Assembly (NCBI GenBank): GCA_015179125.1
Contig: WHVA01000292.1
Coordinates: 1-64,000, forward strand
DNA length: 64,000 nucleotides
Source: Gautieria morchelliformis
Taxonomy: Eukaryota > Basidiomycota > Agaricomycetes > Gomphales > Gomphaceae
Direction: 5' to 3'
Within the stretch, counting starts at the first letter, position 1. Each line of letters opens with the position of its first letter. Below the pieces are notes generated by a model. The model did no database searches and was not told the DNA's origin. It saw only the letters and a list, made by a program, of their open reading frames with translations. This document shows positions 32,101 to 44,149 of the stretch, in pieces. Position numbers and translations under genes: made by a program.

Positions 32101-33138
32101 GAAGTCATATCAGTATATGTGGACGACTTTGGACTATTTGCTGACTCCAAAGGAGGGATGATTAAGCTCAAGGGAGAGCTTCATGGGAAATTCCCTTTAA
32201 CAGATTTAGGAGAAATGAAGAAAATCTTGGGAATTAGAGTTGAGAGGAATAGGGATGAGGGAACACTGATCATGTCACAAGGACATTACATCGACATCAT
32301 ACTCGATCGATTCAACATGACAACGGCACATTCGGTATCTACACCTCTGCATAAAATGATCAAACTCACGACACCCATGGACTCAACAGGTCCAACTGCC
32401 GAAGTACCCTATGCCAAAGCGATCGGATCACTAATGTATGCAGCACTCAGCACGCGACCTGATTTGGCTTTTACCGTACAACACTTGAGCCAATTCACTA
32501 CTACTTACGGAACCGAGCACTGGACGGCGATCAAGCACGCGCTCAGGTACCTCAAGGGGTCACGTGACGACGGCATAATCTTCCGATGAGACGCTGGTCT
32601 CGACCTCGAAATATTTGTCGACTCGGACTATGCTAATAGAAACGACGCACTATCTATTAGTGGCTATGTAGCTATACTAGGAGGGGGAGCTATCACATGG
32701 AGCTCGAAGAAGCAGCGAACGATCGCGCTATCTACCACGGAGGCCGAATACATGGCACTTACCGAGGGCGCCAAGCAATCAATCTGGCTGAGGTGTTTCA
32801 TTGAGGAACTTGGAATCGATCAAACCCAGCCCACGTCACTTCGATCAGACAATCTAGGCACCATTACACTATCGCATGACGCAATGTATCATGCGCGTAC
32901 CAAACGCATCAATGTCGCATATCATTTCATCCGTGAGAAAGTGGCCTCTCACGAGGCATCACTTACGTACGTACCGACGAAGGAGAACATAGCGGACATA
33001 TTTACAAAGGGATTGGATTTACATCAACACAGGTATCTATTAGGGCAATTAGGATTTTGTCAAAGGGACTTCTCGCTGAGGGGGAGTGTTAGTAATCGGG
33101 ACGATGACACCGCCGAGGCAGAGCCGGCACGCATTTAG
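29116..33138 (+). pseudogene. Copia gag-pol polyprotein frame with three in-frame stops
   Basis: One frame of 1,341 codons including its stop, MSSSNNTYKIDPLNG to the TAG at 33136. Order by residue: gag domain (UBN2-like) 1-220; zinc knuckle CRNCGKKGHYVKDC near 228-241; protease with WLADSAATTH near 290; GAG-pre-integrase KWHRILGHVN near 428; integrase with DVWGP, RSDNGGEY and TAPYSPAQNG from about 494; RT with WVYAVKTQPDGQFDKAKARV and catalytic YVDD near 1001; RNase H with DSDYAN and STTEAEYMAL from 1169. Stops sit at 30895 (TGA), 31609 (TAA) and 32587 (TGA), all in the same frame, with no frameshift. The first falls where copia integrases usually have Arg. The frame ends 52 bp inside the 3' LTR. 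As written it cannot make RT, so this copy is non-autonomous. Confidence 0.95.
33078..33086 (+). promoter_or_regulatory. Copia polypurine tract
   Basis: GAGGGGGAG directly before the 3' LTR, the expected primer for plus-strand DNA synthesis. Confidence 0.85.
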
Positions 33139-33304
33139 CCGGAGGTTCGAGATCGCTCTCGACCCCGGGTTGCTGGTGCACCGGCATCGCATCGGCACAG
33201 CAGCTCGAAGAGATTGGTAATATAGGAACATCATAATTAGTATATAAGGCAGAACGATCTACTTGAGATCGTAGAATATCAGATTATTATTCCTTCGTTC
33301 CACA
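33087..33304 (+). repeat. Copia 3' LTR (218 bp)
   Basis: Identical to the 5' LTR except for a 3-bp shorter stretch near its 3' end. Followed by the target duplication GGCGA. Confidence 0.95.
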
Positions 33305-33456
33305 GGCGAAAGCAAAGAGTGAGCGCGAGCGAAATGGTTTCTTCGTTATATATAGTGAGGGTTACTTAAGTTTCCTTAATCAGCCCGGTTGTATATTCGC
33401 ATCGCTCCAACTTTCCTAGCTTTCAGGGGATGCTGATTAATACAAGGATTTATGCG

Positions 33457-34232
33457 TCAGTACCTGAGCGTGGTTAAGATCAGTTTGGTAAAAGCTATGT
33501 AACGACACCAACCTTCGTTCCCATGGAAAAGAACTTGATTTACCAGCCCAATGGGAATATCATACATCTCCGGTATGGCGTCGGGGTCGGCCTGCCGTAA
33601 ATATGGATTCGGTTCTTCCAGCAAGGGGACGTGTGCAAATGAGTCTGCAGACAGATGAGCCTCCAAGTATATGATAAATCCTTTGGGACGGACCAGTGAT
33701 TGTGCGAAGGTCATTGAATGCTGGAGTCCACGAAAATGCCAATGCCCAGTACGTGAAATAAGTGAGAAGCACAAGAATAATTGAATACGCGGGAACAAGT
33801 AGAGCCCATTCTCTGTTATGAGAGGTGAAACCATAACCAGTATCATTGTCAGGCAATTCCCCGAAGGGCTTACCGCGAAGGGTACCAGTCCACGCCTGCA
33901 CGTTGAATCAGCTCGTCGGGTACGAGAGCCCAAACATGATACAAGACAAATATTAGTGATGTGCCTGTCAGAGCTGCGAAGCCGTAGAACTCTGGGGCAC
34001 GGCTTGGGCGAGGAAGAGGGTACGCTGCGAGGGGAGCTAATGGGGAGGTAGGGGACGTCTGTCCATCGGCTCCAGGCATAATGTAAGGGGTATTTAAGGC
34101 TTTAAGACCACCAATCGTGCCCGCGGCAGAGCAGCAAAGCCAATTGAGTGTTGGGTTTACATAATCTCCAGCCACTGGCGACACTCTTCCGGCGTCTACG
34201 TCCTTCCAACGATGTCTTCCAGTACTTCCCAT
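33457..34232 (-). CDS. GPI-GlcNAc transferase subunit PIG-P (Gpi19-like)
   Basis: Subunit of the ER complex that adds GlcNAc to phosphatidylinositol, the first step of GPI-anchor synthesis. From ATG 34232 the N-terminus is a Pro/Ser-rich cytosolic tail. The PIG-P domain then reads RAPEFYGFAALTGTSLIFVL (first membrane span) and YHVWALVPDELIQ, DWYPSR. After an intron (about 33820-33876) come EWALLVPAYSIILVLLTYF (second span) and AFNDLRTIT. A last intron leads to HVPLLEEPNPYLRQ and IPEMYDIPIGLVNQVLF, the conserved C-terminal block; the stop is at 33457. Two spans with both ends cytosolic is the family pattern. It is divergent from the RRM gene. Confidence 0.88.
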
Positions 34233-34690
34233 GACTGGCGTATTAGAGTCGATTGCCTAGGAGAACCGCCTCGGCAGTGTGAGTAAGCAACTCTACTTCA
34301 TCGTCGTCTGATCTTTACTTCCGTCTCGTTGTGGACCGTCAGTCAACACTCAAAACATCTGCAAGATCTTCCAGGAACATGTGGGTGAGTATTGCTGCAG
34401 TTACCGCAGGTATCGACACACAAGGAGCCTTCCAGGTGCTGTGGTTCACATATCTGAATCTCTTGAGGGCGGCAAGAAATGGATGAAAGTCGTACTTAGT
34501 AATGAAGACGGATACAAGTAAGCAATACTGTATCAGAAAGTAGGCTCGTAAATAATATACAACCCTCAGGAAGGCGCTGTGTATGTCTGGCTATTCCGTG
34601 GGCGAAACAAGAATGTAAGAGTATCTTGAGATTCGATTTCTTCCTTGTTATCGACTCCTAGAAACTAACCTACACGCATATAATCTAATT

Positions 34691-36149
34691 GTGCGCATGG
34701 TGACAATATGCATACTGATTATAAACATAGACAAGTGTCGTCATTTTGTGCTCGTGCAATACCCTCACTTGCGAAACCTAAGGTCAAGCATCTCGCTAGG
34801 CAGAAGCGCGGTCCAGACACTCGCAGGAACCTTTACGTCCTTAATGTCCCTCATGATCTATCTGCGTGCGTTTGTGGGCTCATGTTATGGGACATTTCTT
34901 ACAAGCATTTGCCGCTGTCTTTTCTCATTCCCGCATTACATGATTGGCTGGTGCAGACAAGCTTACCATGACCTGTTCACTCCTCACGGCACGCCAACGC
35001 ATACTGTGCTTCTTAAGACTCAAGACTCCTGCTCAAGACGACGTGGATTTGTTGTGATGTCCACCCACACCGAGGCTCAAGAAATAATCAATTGGTTGGA
35101 CGGTGTTTGCATCAGGTACGTCGCCAACGGTTAAAGGCCTACGGGTTAGTGTTTTTGTATTGAGCTCCCGGCGGATCATATGCGCAGAGGCTTTCAGCTG
35201 AGAGTGACGTGGGCGAACATTGATCGCTCGAACGGTAATACATTTCCTCCAGCACTTTACTACCTTCGTCTTGTTTTGAATACTCCTTAGGGTTTTTGTC
35301 GGGCTACGATCGCACTAGCTTCGGTCAGGATGAGGTGCCACTAATACAGTTCGCCCCCCCGCCCCCCATACCATCGATACAACCAAAGTGTATTGGGATT
35401 GGCATGGACACAAGTACCATAGTTGCATCCAACATTCCAATCTCACTTTTCCCTGCAGCTGAGATCGATATCCTCTTTAAACCCTTCGGGCTGATCAAAA
35501 GCATTCAGCTCTTACCTCTTGGACCATCTCCAAACCACCCGCTTGCAACTCTTGCCCCTGCGAGCCCCCTTGCTCAGACAGTGATTGTGACATATGAAAA
35601 GGCTGGAGACGCTATTGCTGCAAGGAATACACTTCATGGACAGGTCTATGAAGGCTTTGGACTTGCTGTCGGGTTTGTCGCGAATCTGGGGAAAGATGGA
35701 CATCAGAAACAAAGCGCTTCTAACGTCATGACTCGTTGTGAATCCACCTCGGCACCAACCACTGCCACCGCTTCTCGCTGTGGCTTTGATGGCGGGCACA
35801 ACTCGTCCCGAGTTGTGCCCGCAGAACAGAATTTCCGAAGCCTCCCTGTCGCCCCTTATGATACTGTGCAGTTTCAATATCTGGACTTCCCTCCTGCGCG
35901 CTCTCGCTACGGCAATTGGCTGCCCTGCTCACCTTTTGTGCCACACACTCTAACTTATCAGCCACAGCATGCCCTCAATACTTCCATCCCCTATGAGGCA
36001 ACGACCAGGTGAGTCACTTCGATTAAGACTACCGCTACTGACGAGGCTCAGCTGTCCTTACCTTTAGCATTCACTCACTTTATCGTCAACATCAGAATGG
36101 CAGTTCGTGTTCTATTTATCATTCACACCAATTCCCAGCGACATTGTGA
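34691..36149 (+). CDS. RNA-binding protein with two RRM-like domains
   Basis: Multi-exon gene; the 5' end is not resolved and coding-looking exons may begin near 34380 (for example EGGKKWMKVVLSNEDGYK at about 34465). RRM1: RRNLYVLNVPHDLS (RNP2-like) at about 34824, then after an intron YHDLFTPHGTPTHTVLL, SRRRGFVVMST (RNP1-like), INWLDGVCI, and LRVTWANIDRSN. After another intron comes GFLSGYDRTSFGQDE and RRM2: STIVASNIPISLFPAAEIDI, FKPFGLIKSIQLLPLG, VIVTYEKAGDAIAARNTLHG. A low-complexity Ser/Pro/aromatic C-terminus follows, and a final short exon ends at TGA 36147-36149. RRM2 has a degenerate RNP1. Probable role: mRNA binding; target unknown. The coding exon contains a perfect hairpin at 35792-35822. 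Confidence 0.75.
35792..35822 (+). repeat. Perfect 14-bp hairpin inside the RRM gene exon
   Basis: GCGGGCACAACTCG, a 3-base TCC loop, then CGAGTTGTGCCCGC. The GC-rich stem would be very stable in the mRNA. It encodes HNSSRVVPAE-type linker residues after RRM2. Confidence 0.93.
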
Positions 36150-36430
36150 TTGTCGCATAATCGAAGTGAGTGTATCCCCTTCCCCGGATGCTCAAGGGTA
36201 TCCAGTTAACACGTACTCAGAACCCTCACACCGACATCGCCATTGCTCTTGATTCGCATGATACTCCTGCCTGCATTGCTGAGATCGGACTGGACTGGAA
36301 AGGGATGGACTCTTGGGGACATTTGTTAGTTTCGTTATGTTTAGAGGTACTTGCTGTGTTTATGAAATGCTGCCGCTTTCGGCATCTCAAGCGCGTAGCT
36401 TATGCAATTATGTGCTGAGGCGGGCTGAGG
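36150..36430. other. Intergenic region before the giant gene
   Basis: Contains a plus-strand frame with NPHTDIAIALDSHDTPA and IGLDWKGMDSWG that looks protein-like. I cannot decide whether it is an extra exon of either neighbour or 5' UTR. Confidence 0.35.
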
Positions 36431-39400
36431 ATGCCTTCCGATAATGGCAAACCTCACAAGAAGCCTTCTGGAGCTACGGATGGCCAGACGACTCCATCTC
36501 GGTCGACTTTCAGGTTTGGCAGGCGACAGGCTTCGGAGGGTACATGGTCACGGTCAGCATCTGAATCTACTGCCACGAGCGAACGCGCCTCGTCATATTC
36601 GAGTAGTCCTCTTGGCGACAATTTAGCTTCGCCAGGTGGAAACCTCAGTGGGCCGTATGATTCATCTCAGACCGCTGTCCGTCTTGTACACAGACAACGA
36701 CCTTCTGAGTCGGATTCAATCGCTGGCTCCATAGGAGGAGCGGACGCACTTGGTGTCAATACCGCGGCTGTGGTTCTATCCCCAGAAACCACATCTCCTC
36801 GAGCTGCGACCCCATTGAGACGTACTCGCCCCGACGCTACACCCCCACCTTCCAGGCCAACAACACCGATACCGTCAAAGTCTCGGATGCACTGGAACCA
36901 GCTACGCAATGCCATAGTACCTGGTGTTACCCCGCCTCCCTCAATTAGACCACCTGTTCATGACCCAGTTCCTCCCTATCCCCATTCGCCAACGCCCCTT
37001 CACGCCCCCAGACTGTTAGGCCTTCTCGTTTTGCGCGCCTTGGTTTTCGTCAAGTCGTTGACCATACCCGTGAAGTGGCTCATGACGAAATTGGCAGGTT
37101 TAACGCGGAAGTATATCAAGCTTGTGCGAGCGCCAGGTTCGGCGACGTCAGGCAGAAGGTTGAGAGAGAAGCCTCTCAGTCAGTGTATGTCCCTTTCGTG
37201 TCGACTACATCCCTCCCTTTGTCTTCTGCCACCGCTGCTAGTCAAACAAGTAGGTTCAATCAGTCGACAGAATCACTTGGACGAGCCGCTCCCTCCCTTA
37301 GGCTACTTCATCAAACCTTGGTACGATACGCATCAATTTCGTCGCCCGTAGGGATTGTAGCATGCCTTCCGTATGAGCCAGAGGTTCTATCAGTTCTTTT
37401 GATACCCTTCATGATGGAGACTGGTCTCGAGGATGAGGAGCGGTGGCTTGCAGTGGAAACCTTCGAGATTGCCGTCAAGACATGGCGTGGCTCGTCTGAA
37501 CAGGTGACGAAACCATTATGATGTCGTAATTACTTTGGCTCATGTTTCAAAGTGCGGCGTTGACCGAGTTTTATGGTGCTGCAAAGCTGGGTGCACTCCA
37601 GCGTCACCCGTGCGCTCCCGTATTCTGGCCATGCTGTCGAATTTGCTATTCTCCTCCACACCCTTACAGGACGCAGATCCCCTTTCTCTACAGAATGTTT
37701 TTCAAGGTTTACAATTACTCCTCCATGCTTTTAGTAGGCATGCGCAACTATCCGACGTGGATACAAACGTTGTCCGCGAACTCTGCACACGTGTATCAAG
37801 CGGAGCATGCGGACAGCTAGACGTGAATCGAATTGAGCAAGAGTATGGTGCAGAGTGGAGCTCTCTAGACACAGAGGAATCGATCCGCGCACAGATCACG
37901 GCTGAAAGTGTAATGCGATGCATGCAGGATGGTTCTGAAAGCTTCAGGCGGTGGATTTTGCATGAGTCGGTGGAGGTGCTTGTTGAGACCATATCTGCCC
38001 TCTACATTGCTCCTGATTAATGCTTCCCTTCAGACTTACTGGCCTTTATCTTCTGGGCCATTGAGTCCGCTCTGCAAAAAGATTATCTCGCGTCGCTTGA
38101 GCACGTTTTTCCGATCGTCGCTCCATTTACTCCAGTCAGACATGACTGAAAGCGATCGCCGCTTTCTGGATTCGGACGCCAATGTCGTAATGCATCTCTT
38201 TAAACACCATGCACTGGCTGAACTAGACCAACTGCCGGTGCCCATACATGCACTCGATAGTCGTGCGCTCGCTATTGAATTGCTTCTGGGCCTTTTATCT
38301 GCAGACGTACAGGGTCTGAGGGAGCAAGTCACGGGACTCATTTGCAGGTGGTGTGACGATTCCAATGGGTGGAAAGACTGTATGGAAACTGCAGTCCGCC
38401 TTCTCGTTAGTCGTGTCTATTTCCCTGTTGGTTTTGGTCTTATACCCTACTCAGATAGAGAAGGCCGAGTGGTCCCATCTCACCAAAGCGCTTCAAGCTG
38501 TGGCGAACGAAGTACCCGAGGAGGGACGTAAGCGTATCATATCAAATGTTCTCCCAGCCTTACACATGGTAAGGTTTATTCTTCTCGTCGTCGCCCCTTG
38601 GCTCACGTAAAGTCGTAAGCGTCTGGTTATAGACCCGCCTCCATATCCGCTACCGTCTTTGACTTCGCTTTTGCAATCGTTAGTTGAGTTGTACCCCCAG
38701 CAGTTCTATAAACCCCTCTTTAGCCTGGCTGGGGCGTCCAAAGGCCCGACTCTTGTGGGACATCTCGGTGTTGTGACTGCCCTAGCTCGTTATCTTCCGG
38801 ATTTTTGGATTCGTGATTCAGAAATGATGTCAGTCGCTCTGATGAGCGAAGTTGGAGGTGCCCTCGGTAAAGGAAAGTTGAAGGAGGGCCAACCGGTACC
38901 ATGGTCAAGGACAAGGATAGGCCAATCCTTGATCATGCTGGAGCTAATTCGATGCGTAAAGGAGTTAACACAAGAGAAAAGGAATCTCACCTCCGTGAGT
39001 ATGCCAAGGTTTACTACAATTCAATCTGACTCGTTCGTAGCCCCGAGATGGCGCTCAAGCTCAAGCACTTCGGTTTGTCACAGGGCTTGAAGCTCGGTTG
39101 GCCATAATGTTGGAAGCAAAAGTGCGTGCTTCCTGTTATCGCCTTAGTTGCATTACCAATTCCATCTTTACAGGAGCAAAATGCATTTGTCCCCTTTTCT
39201 CAACGAATTCTATTGAGCATACTATTCCTTGAGATACGATTGTTTTCCAGATCATTAAAACCGTTAGTCTAACGTTTCCTTTCTTGAGTATCCTGACAAC
39301 GGTCATCCAACAGTGCTCAATGGCTTCAAAGAATAGTGACGTGGGTTACACAGTCATATTCCGGAGCCGTTTTGCAGAGCGTAGACAACCCTTTCATTAA

Positions 39401-42400
39401 CGAACATGAATATCCTCAACAGCGCGTAGGGGACGAGGCTTATGATGAAGTCATAACAACTGTGGGGATGATACATTCCCTGTATGTTGCTTGCTGGCAG
39501 TCTCCTCACCCCAATTCGCGGGTCTGTACGGTTGTTGTCCATCATTGATACTACTCATTGGACCTTCGCAGCGCAGCACCGTCCTTTTTTCGCCATCTAT
39601 CAACCTCCGTTCTCAAGGGAATACTGCGGAACAACCTGTCGAAGCAGAACCAGTTAAAGAACGTGAAGAGCTTTTGGCTATCTTGTCGGCTGGCGTTGCG
39701 TCCGCTACGTTACGCTTACTGGTAGCGGTTTGTGCTTTGCTCACCCCAACAGAGCACCGTGCCCTTGCTCCTGTGTTATGGTCGCAATTCATGGACAACT
39801 CTGACCCTCGCATACTGGCTCCCGTAAGTGAATACACACGTGACCTAAGAATGTTATTTAATATTTGCCTGTTAGGCCTGTTTCTTACTGACACATTGTT
39901 TCGAGAGATCCCCTGAAGATACAACCAAATGCATCGAAGATGACAGGCATAGGTACGTTGCATCTACGTACTAACTTTACACTTCTCAATGGTTTAGCAG
40001 CTCCGATAGTGCAACCAGACGGGTCGTGATCCGACGCCTAATGTCCTTGTACGCTTGGCGTTCACAGCTCCTCTCCCAGACATATATCTACGACCGAGGA
40101 CGACGAAGACCTTTCAAGTTGGCTCGACAGCCAATCACGTTTGTAGCTATCGATGTTGGATCTGGGAGTTATGTCCACGAGCAAACCGAGGAGGATCGCA
40201 AGCACCTTCCTGGTGGGACTTTACCGTTCGAGTTGCGTAAAAGATTGGCGGAAGTCGGGTGGGAGCAGGACGATGTGCCTACGGACAGTCGACTAGAAAA
40301 AGTCAGAGCCCCTATCTCGTTGTTTCCGATCTCTCAGCTTGACCGTATCAACACTGTGCGCGAGCCAGTCACTATGTCTCCCTCACCCAGCGCAGAAAGT
40401 GGCAGGCCTCTACTTCGTCGTAAATCCAGTGCTTCAGGGCATCATCCGGGAGCGAAACGTCGGCCGGTGTTCGTCCCCGCCTTGGTGTCTTCTTTTGCAT
40501 CCATGGCCCTGCTCGCTGCGGATTTAGACACAGTTGTGGCGAGTGATGCACGAGAAGCAATCCTTCTTATGCTTCGTGATGACCCTGTCATGCTTTGTCG
40601 ACCAGTCATGGACACGTTATCCGCGGATCTGGCACAAATAGGAGATGCAATTTCTTTGCTTCGCGCTCTTCTTCATATCCACAACCGCCTCCCTCCCTCC
40701 GCGAGCCACCATATATTTTGTAATTTAGGTGGATTCCTGAAATATGTCTCTCGCGATTCCGACACGGATCCAAAGGCTCTTCGCGCGTTTTCCTACACTG
40801 TACCCATTCTTTCCAAGTTGATTAATCAGGTTAGCAGCCTTTCTATTAAGGATTTGCGTCGATCAAAGTTCGAAATTTACGTCTTCCCGTCCGGATCGCT
40901 ATGGTTTCCTTCGACAGCACTGCCATCCACTATGTTTCCACAGTCACTTGGCCCTACCGTTAACCCCTTCGACGAACTCCCACCCCAACTTGTGGCTATC
41001 TGTATGATCCGCACAGCACAAAATATGCTTTTATTTGATATGCTCAAACATAAACCACAAGAGGCACACATCGTTCGGAAGACCCTAACGAGACTAGTTC
41101 TTCCCGGGGAGAGTACTGGGAAAGAATTGGATGCTCGCAGCTTTCTACCCAAACGAGTACCCGGAAAGCGACGACGAAGTGGTTACCACCAGGTTTCTTT
41201 AGCCCTAAGTAGGAGCCATTTACTCCTCTTGGGGCAGCTTTTTCGAACAATGTCTAGAAGTTTCAATAACAGGAGTGAGTTGGCACGCCTGTTCGATGGC
41301 CTCAACAGGATATTGCTGGCACATGGAGATGATATTGGAGTTGTTAGCCATTCTTTGATAGGTCAGCCGCTAGCCTTTAGTCATTCTTGCCTACTAATTA
41401 TATATGGCAGTTTGTATGATTGGAGTCACGCGATTCAGGAGATTCGTATCGTCCAGCAGAGGCTTCACACTTTTCATGCCAAGCCTTTTAAAGGTGTACG
41501 CCGAGGCGGAAGGTCACTTAGGCATTCGACATGCCATACAGTATGCCTCGAGCCGCTTTTACGCCATTCACGAAGAGGCGTATCTCTTTCAAAGCGTCGA
41601 CCTTGCTTCGAGTATCCTCGTAAGATTGGAACACTCGGAAGACCAGGATTGGTTTGCTAGGAAAATATGGCGGTTGTTTTCAGCTCTCAAGGCACCACCA
41701 CACCAGGGCATACCAGACGCTGCCGGCATTCGTGATTGCAATAGGACAGAGGAGCGGGAGGCGCTTATTGCAGCCACCGTCACCGACGAGACCCGACAGG
41801 CAGCCACGCAAGAATCACCTGGTGGAGAACAGCTGAAGAGAATACTTACCTTGAGACAGTACGACAACAAGCTACTTCAGCTAGATGATCTGGCGAAACT
41901 ATTCCTTACAGTCATCGCTCATGATCACACAGTGGTACGGTCTCAAAATTTCCTTGCATTGTTTCGACGTATGGCCCCAGAATTTTATCATGGCTCGAAA
42001 TCAGCTCGTGATGTTTTACGAGATGGTATATCCGCGCTCGGTTCTGCCCTATTCACGAAACCTCTTCGTCAGAAAGCTGCCGAGGTCGACCAGGGACGAC
42101 CACTGCAGCACAGTGCCCTTGATACCCTTGCACGTGGGTCAGATCAAAGCGTCAATGTTTTTGACGACCCTTCCACCCCCTGCAACCATGTAATCATGCG
42201 AAGGGAATATCTTGGTCTAGTAGTAACGTTCACCCAAATGGGCGGTGACCTTCGACAAGGAACCATACGACGCGCAATGGATCTTGTGAAAGGCCTACAG
42301 AAAGAGTTGACACGTCCAGAACCAGAGGCCGAAGGTATTTTCCTTCACAAGCTCACAGAAGGTTCTTTCTCGCGTTTGGGTATAACTGCGAAGCAAGCAC

Positions 42401-44016
42401 TCGCTCTGTTGCATGATATTGCACCCGTGATGCGGGCTTTTTCTCTGTCCATGGACTGCAGTGGTGTCATGGACTCCGTTACACGGCTGCTCAAGCAGCC
42501 AGAACTGGCTAACAATGCCGGGTTTGTTCAATTCGTCGTTGACCAGATTGCCGGACCAATGTTAGAAGCTTGCGGGGATGCAGCATCCGAAAATTTACTC
42601 ATGTCTCTTCCAATCAGGACTTCCGTAATATCGCTCGTGTGTCGCACAGCAGCCCTAGGAAACGTCAATGTGGCAAACGTTATCGAGAAACAGACTCCCT
42701 CCCCTGGATTTTTAGCAGGAATAGTCCTGCCCCTCTGTTTGACCATGAAGACCTCGGGAGAAATTGCGACAGAGAACCAGTGGCAAGCCAACGAGCGTGC
42801 TGGGCAACACAGCCTTGTCTTTGCTCGCCTTTTGGTATATGCCATGAATGCCTGTCGTGGAGTCATAGAGGTCGAGAATGGGAGGTCCTCGCCGCTACCG
42901 ACACTTCACCGACGAGAGTCTGAACGAAGCAAACAATCATCTCGGTCACTGAGTCGGATGCCCCTTGCCACGCTGGCAGTCGTGGTGCAGATCATCAAGG
43001 CTATCATCATTCGCACCGCAGATGACCTATCCAAGGGACTCGCTGGAATCTGGGGCCGAGTGGCTCGGTTTTTGCAGCAACTTTTGGACGATGGGGATGC
43101 ACGCTTCGCCCTACCATCAGGTTCATCGCCGATACCGTCGCCCTGGCACTCTCCACAGCTAGGCCCGAGTCCAAAGAGCACTCATGGACGGGCCCGGTCT
43201 ACTTCTTCAGATGACCATAACTTTCCATCGGCCGCTAATAGTATTAGTGCTCCTCGAGCTGTTGATTATCTTACGTGGTCACTCTGTGAATTTCTCTGTT
43301 GCGCTCCCTCACCTTTGACCCTCCAGCTGCGCCTCTGGATGCAGGAAAAGGTGCACAGGCTGGATGCAGAATTAAAAGCGAGAGAAGTCCCCGGTCCATA
43401 TCTGGGACGCGATTCCCGCCGCCTTTCTTCCTCCGTATTTGCGAGAGCCCGTGGTTCGTCCACATCACCAGACGCGCTACGAGCCTCGGCTGTGCTCTCC
43501 AGAACACCGAGCGAGTTGAACTTATCAGCGTCCTCCACAGATTTCAATAGTTACGCCCGGTTTTCTCCTCCTACTTCTCCTCGTTCGCCGCATCCGGCGT
43601 GGACTGGACCTCGGATAGTTCATCTTGGCCCTGCAAAAGATCATCATTCTATGTTTCAGCCAGTAGAAAGATTTTCCGAGGACAGCCAATTGAAGAGCCT
43701 TGCGCGTCATACCTATATTGGACTACCTTCGCTCGTAGAAAGGACACGAGATCGGATTCGGCTCGTGCAGACCTGCATGGGTTACACTCGGCTGTTACCT
43801 ATAGAAGGCCAAGGTAGTGAACTAAACGAGACAGCTCTCAAGGCTTGGACTGGGGCATCAGCATTAACTATGCTCGCAAAAGAAGCGGAACTATTAATGG
43901 AAGAATTTCCTGAGAGTTTCCACGAGACCTTGGGCGGCGAGTTCGTCGATGTGCCTTCAAATCCGGCCATTGAACCGACTCAGGAAAATAGTCCAAACAG
44001 ATCACCCATACTCTGA
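36431..44016 (+). CDS. Very large helical-repeat-like protein, possibly UNC80-like
   Basis: About 7.6 kb of coding exons split by short introns; the ATG at 36431 (MPSDNGKPHKKPSGA) begins a long Ser/Thr/Pro-rich disordered N-terminus. Clear coding blocks: FRQVVDHTREVAHDEIGRF (about 37045), LPYEPEVLSVLLIPFMMETG (about 37370), a stretch to 38560, 40026-41360, and an uninterrupted run from about 41440 to 44016 with FYAIHEEAYLFQSVDLAS, AHDHTVVRSQNFLALFRRM and VVQIIKAIIIRTADDL. Alternating amphipathic helices suggest HEAT/ARM-like repeats; no catalytic motif is visible. Size (above 2,000 residues) and the late segment recall fungal homologues of UNC80, a cation-channel accessory protein, but that is a weak recollection. 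Two Ser-rich, disordered segments lie near 43100-43250 and 43380-43620. It converges on the Crh gene. Confidence 0.6.
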
Positions 44017-44149
44017 CGGGGAACTTCATATTATGTGTTTTAACTTATTCAGTTCTGTATGGATTTTTAGAGATTACGTGAATCAATTAGCATGAGACAT
44101 AGTGCCCGTACATGCTGTATAGTCCACAAAAACTAAAGGGGATATGACT

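Larger units (their letters stand above)
28811..33309 (+). mobile_element. Ty1/copia LTR retrotransposon, structurally complete
   Basis: Element of about 4.5 kb, counting the 5-bp target duplication GGCGA at 28811-28815 and 33305-33309. The LTRs are 28816-29036 and 33087-33304, both TG...CA. They differ only by a 3-bp indel near their 3' end (TATATCTCC against TATTCC). The primer site follows the 5' LTR directly and a polypurine tract precedes the 3' LTR. The single gag-pol frame is interrupted by three stops. The insertion lies between the cyclo-ligase and PIG-P genes. LTR identity near 99-100% says the insertion is very recent. Confidence 0.96.

Noticed and set aside
28816-33304. Repeat-induced point mutation as the cause of the copia stops
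   Set aside because: The two LTRs show no transitions at all and the rest of the frame is intact, so heavy RIP is not supported; a lighter deamination process stays possible.
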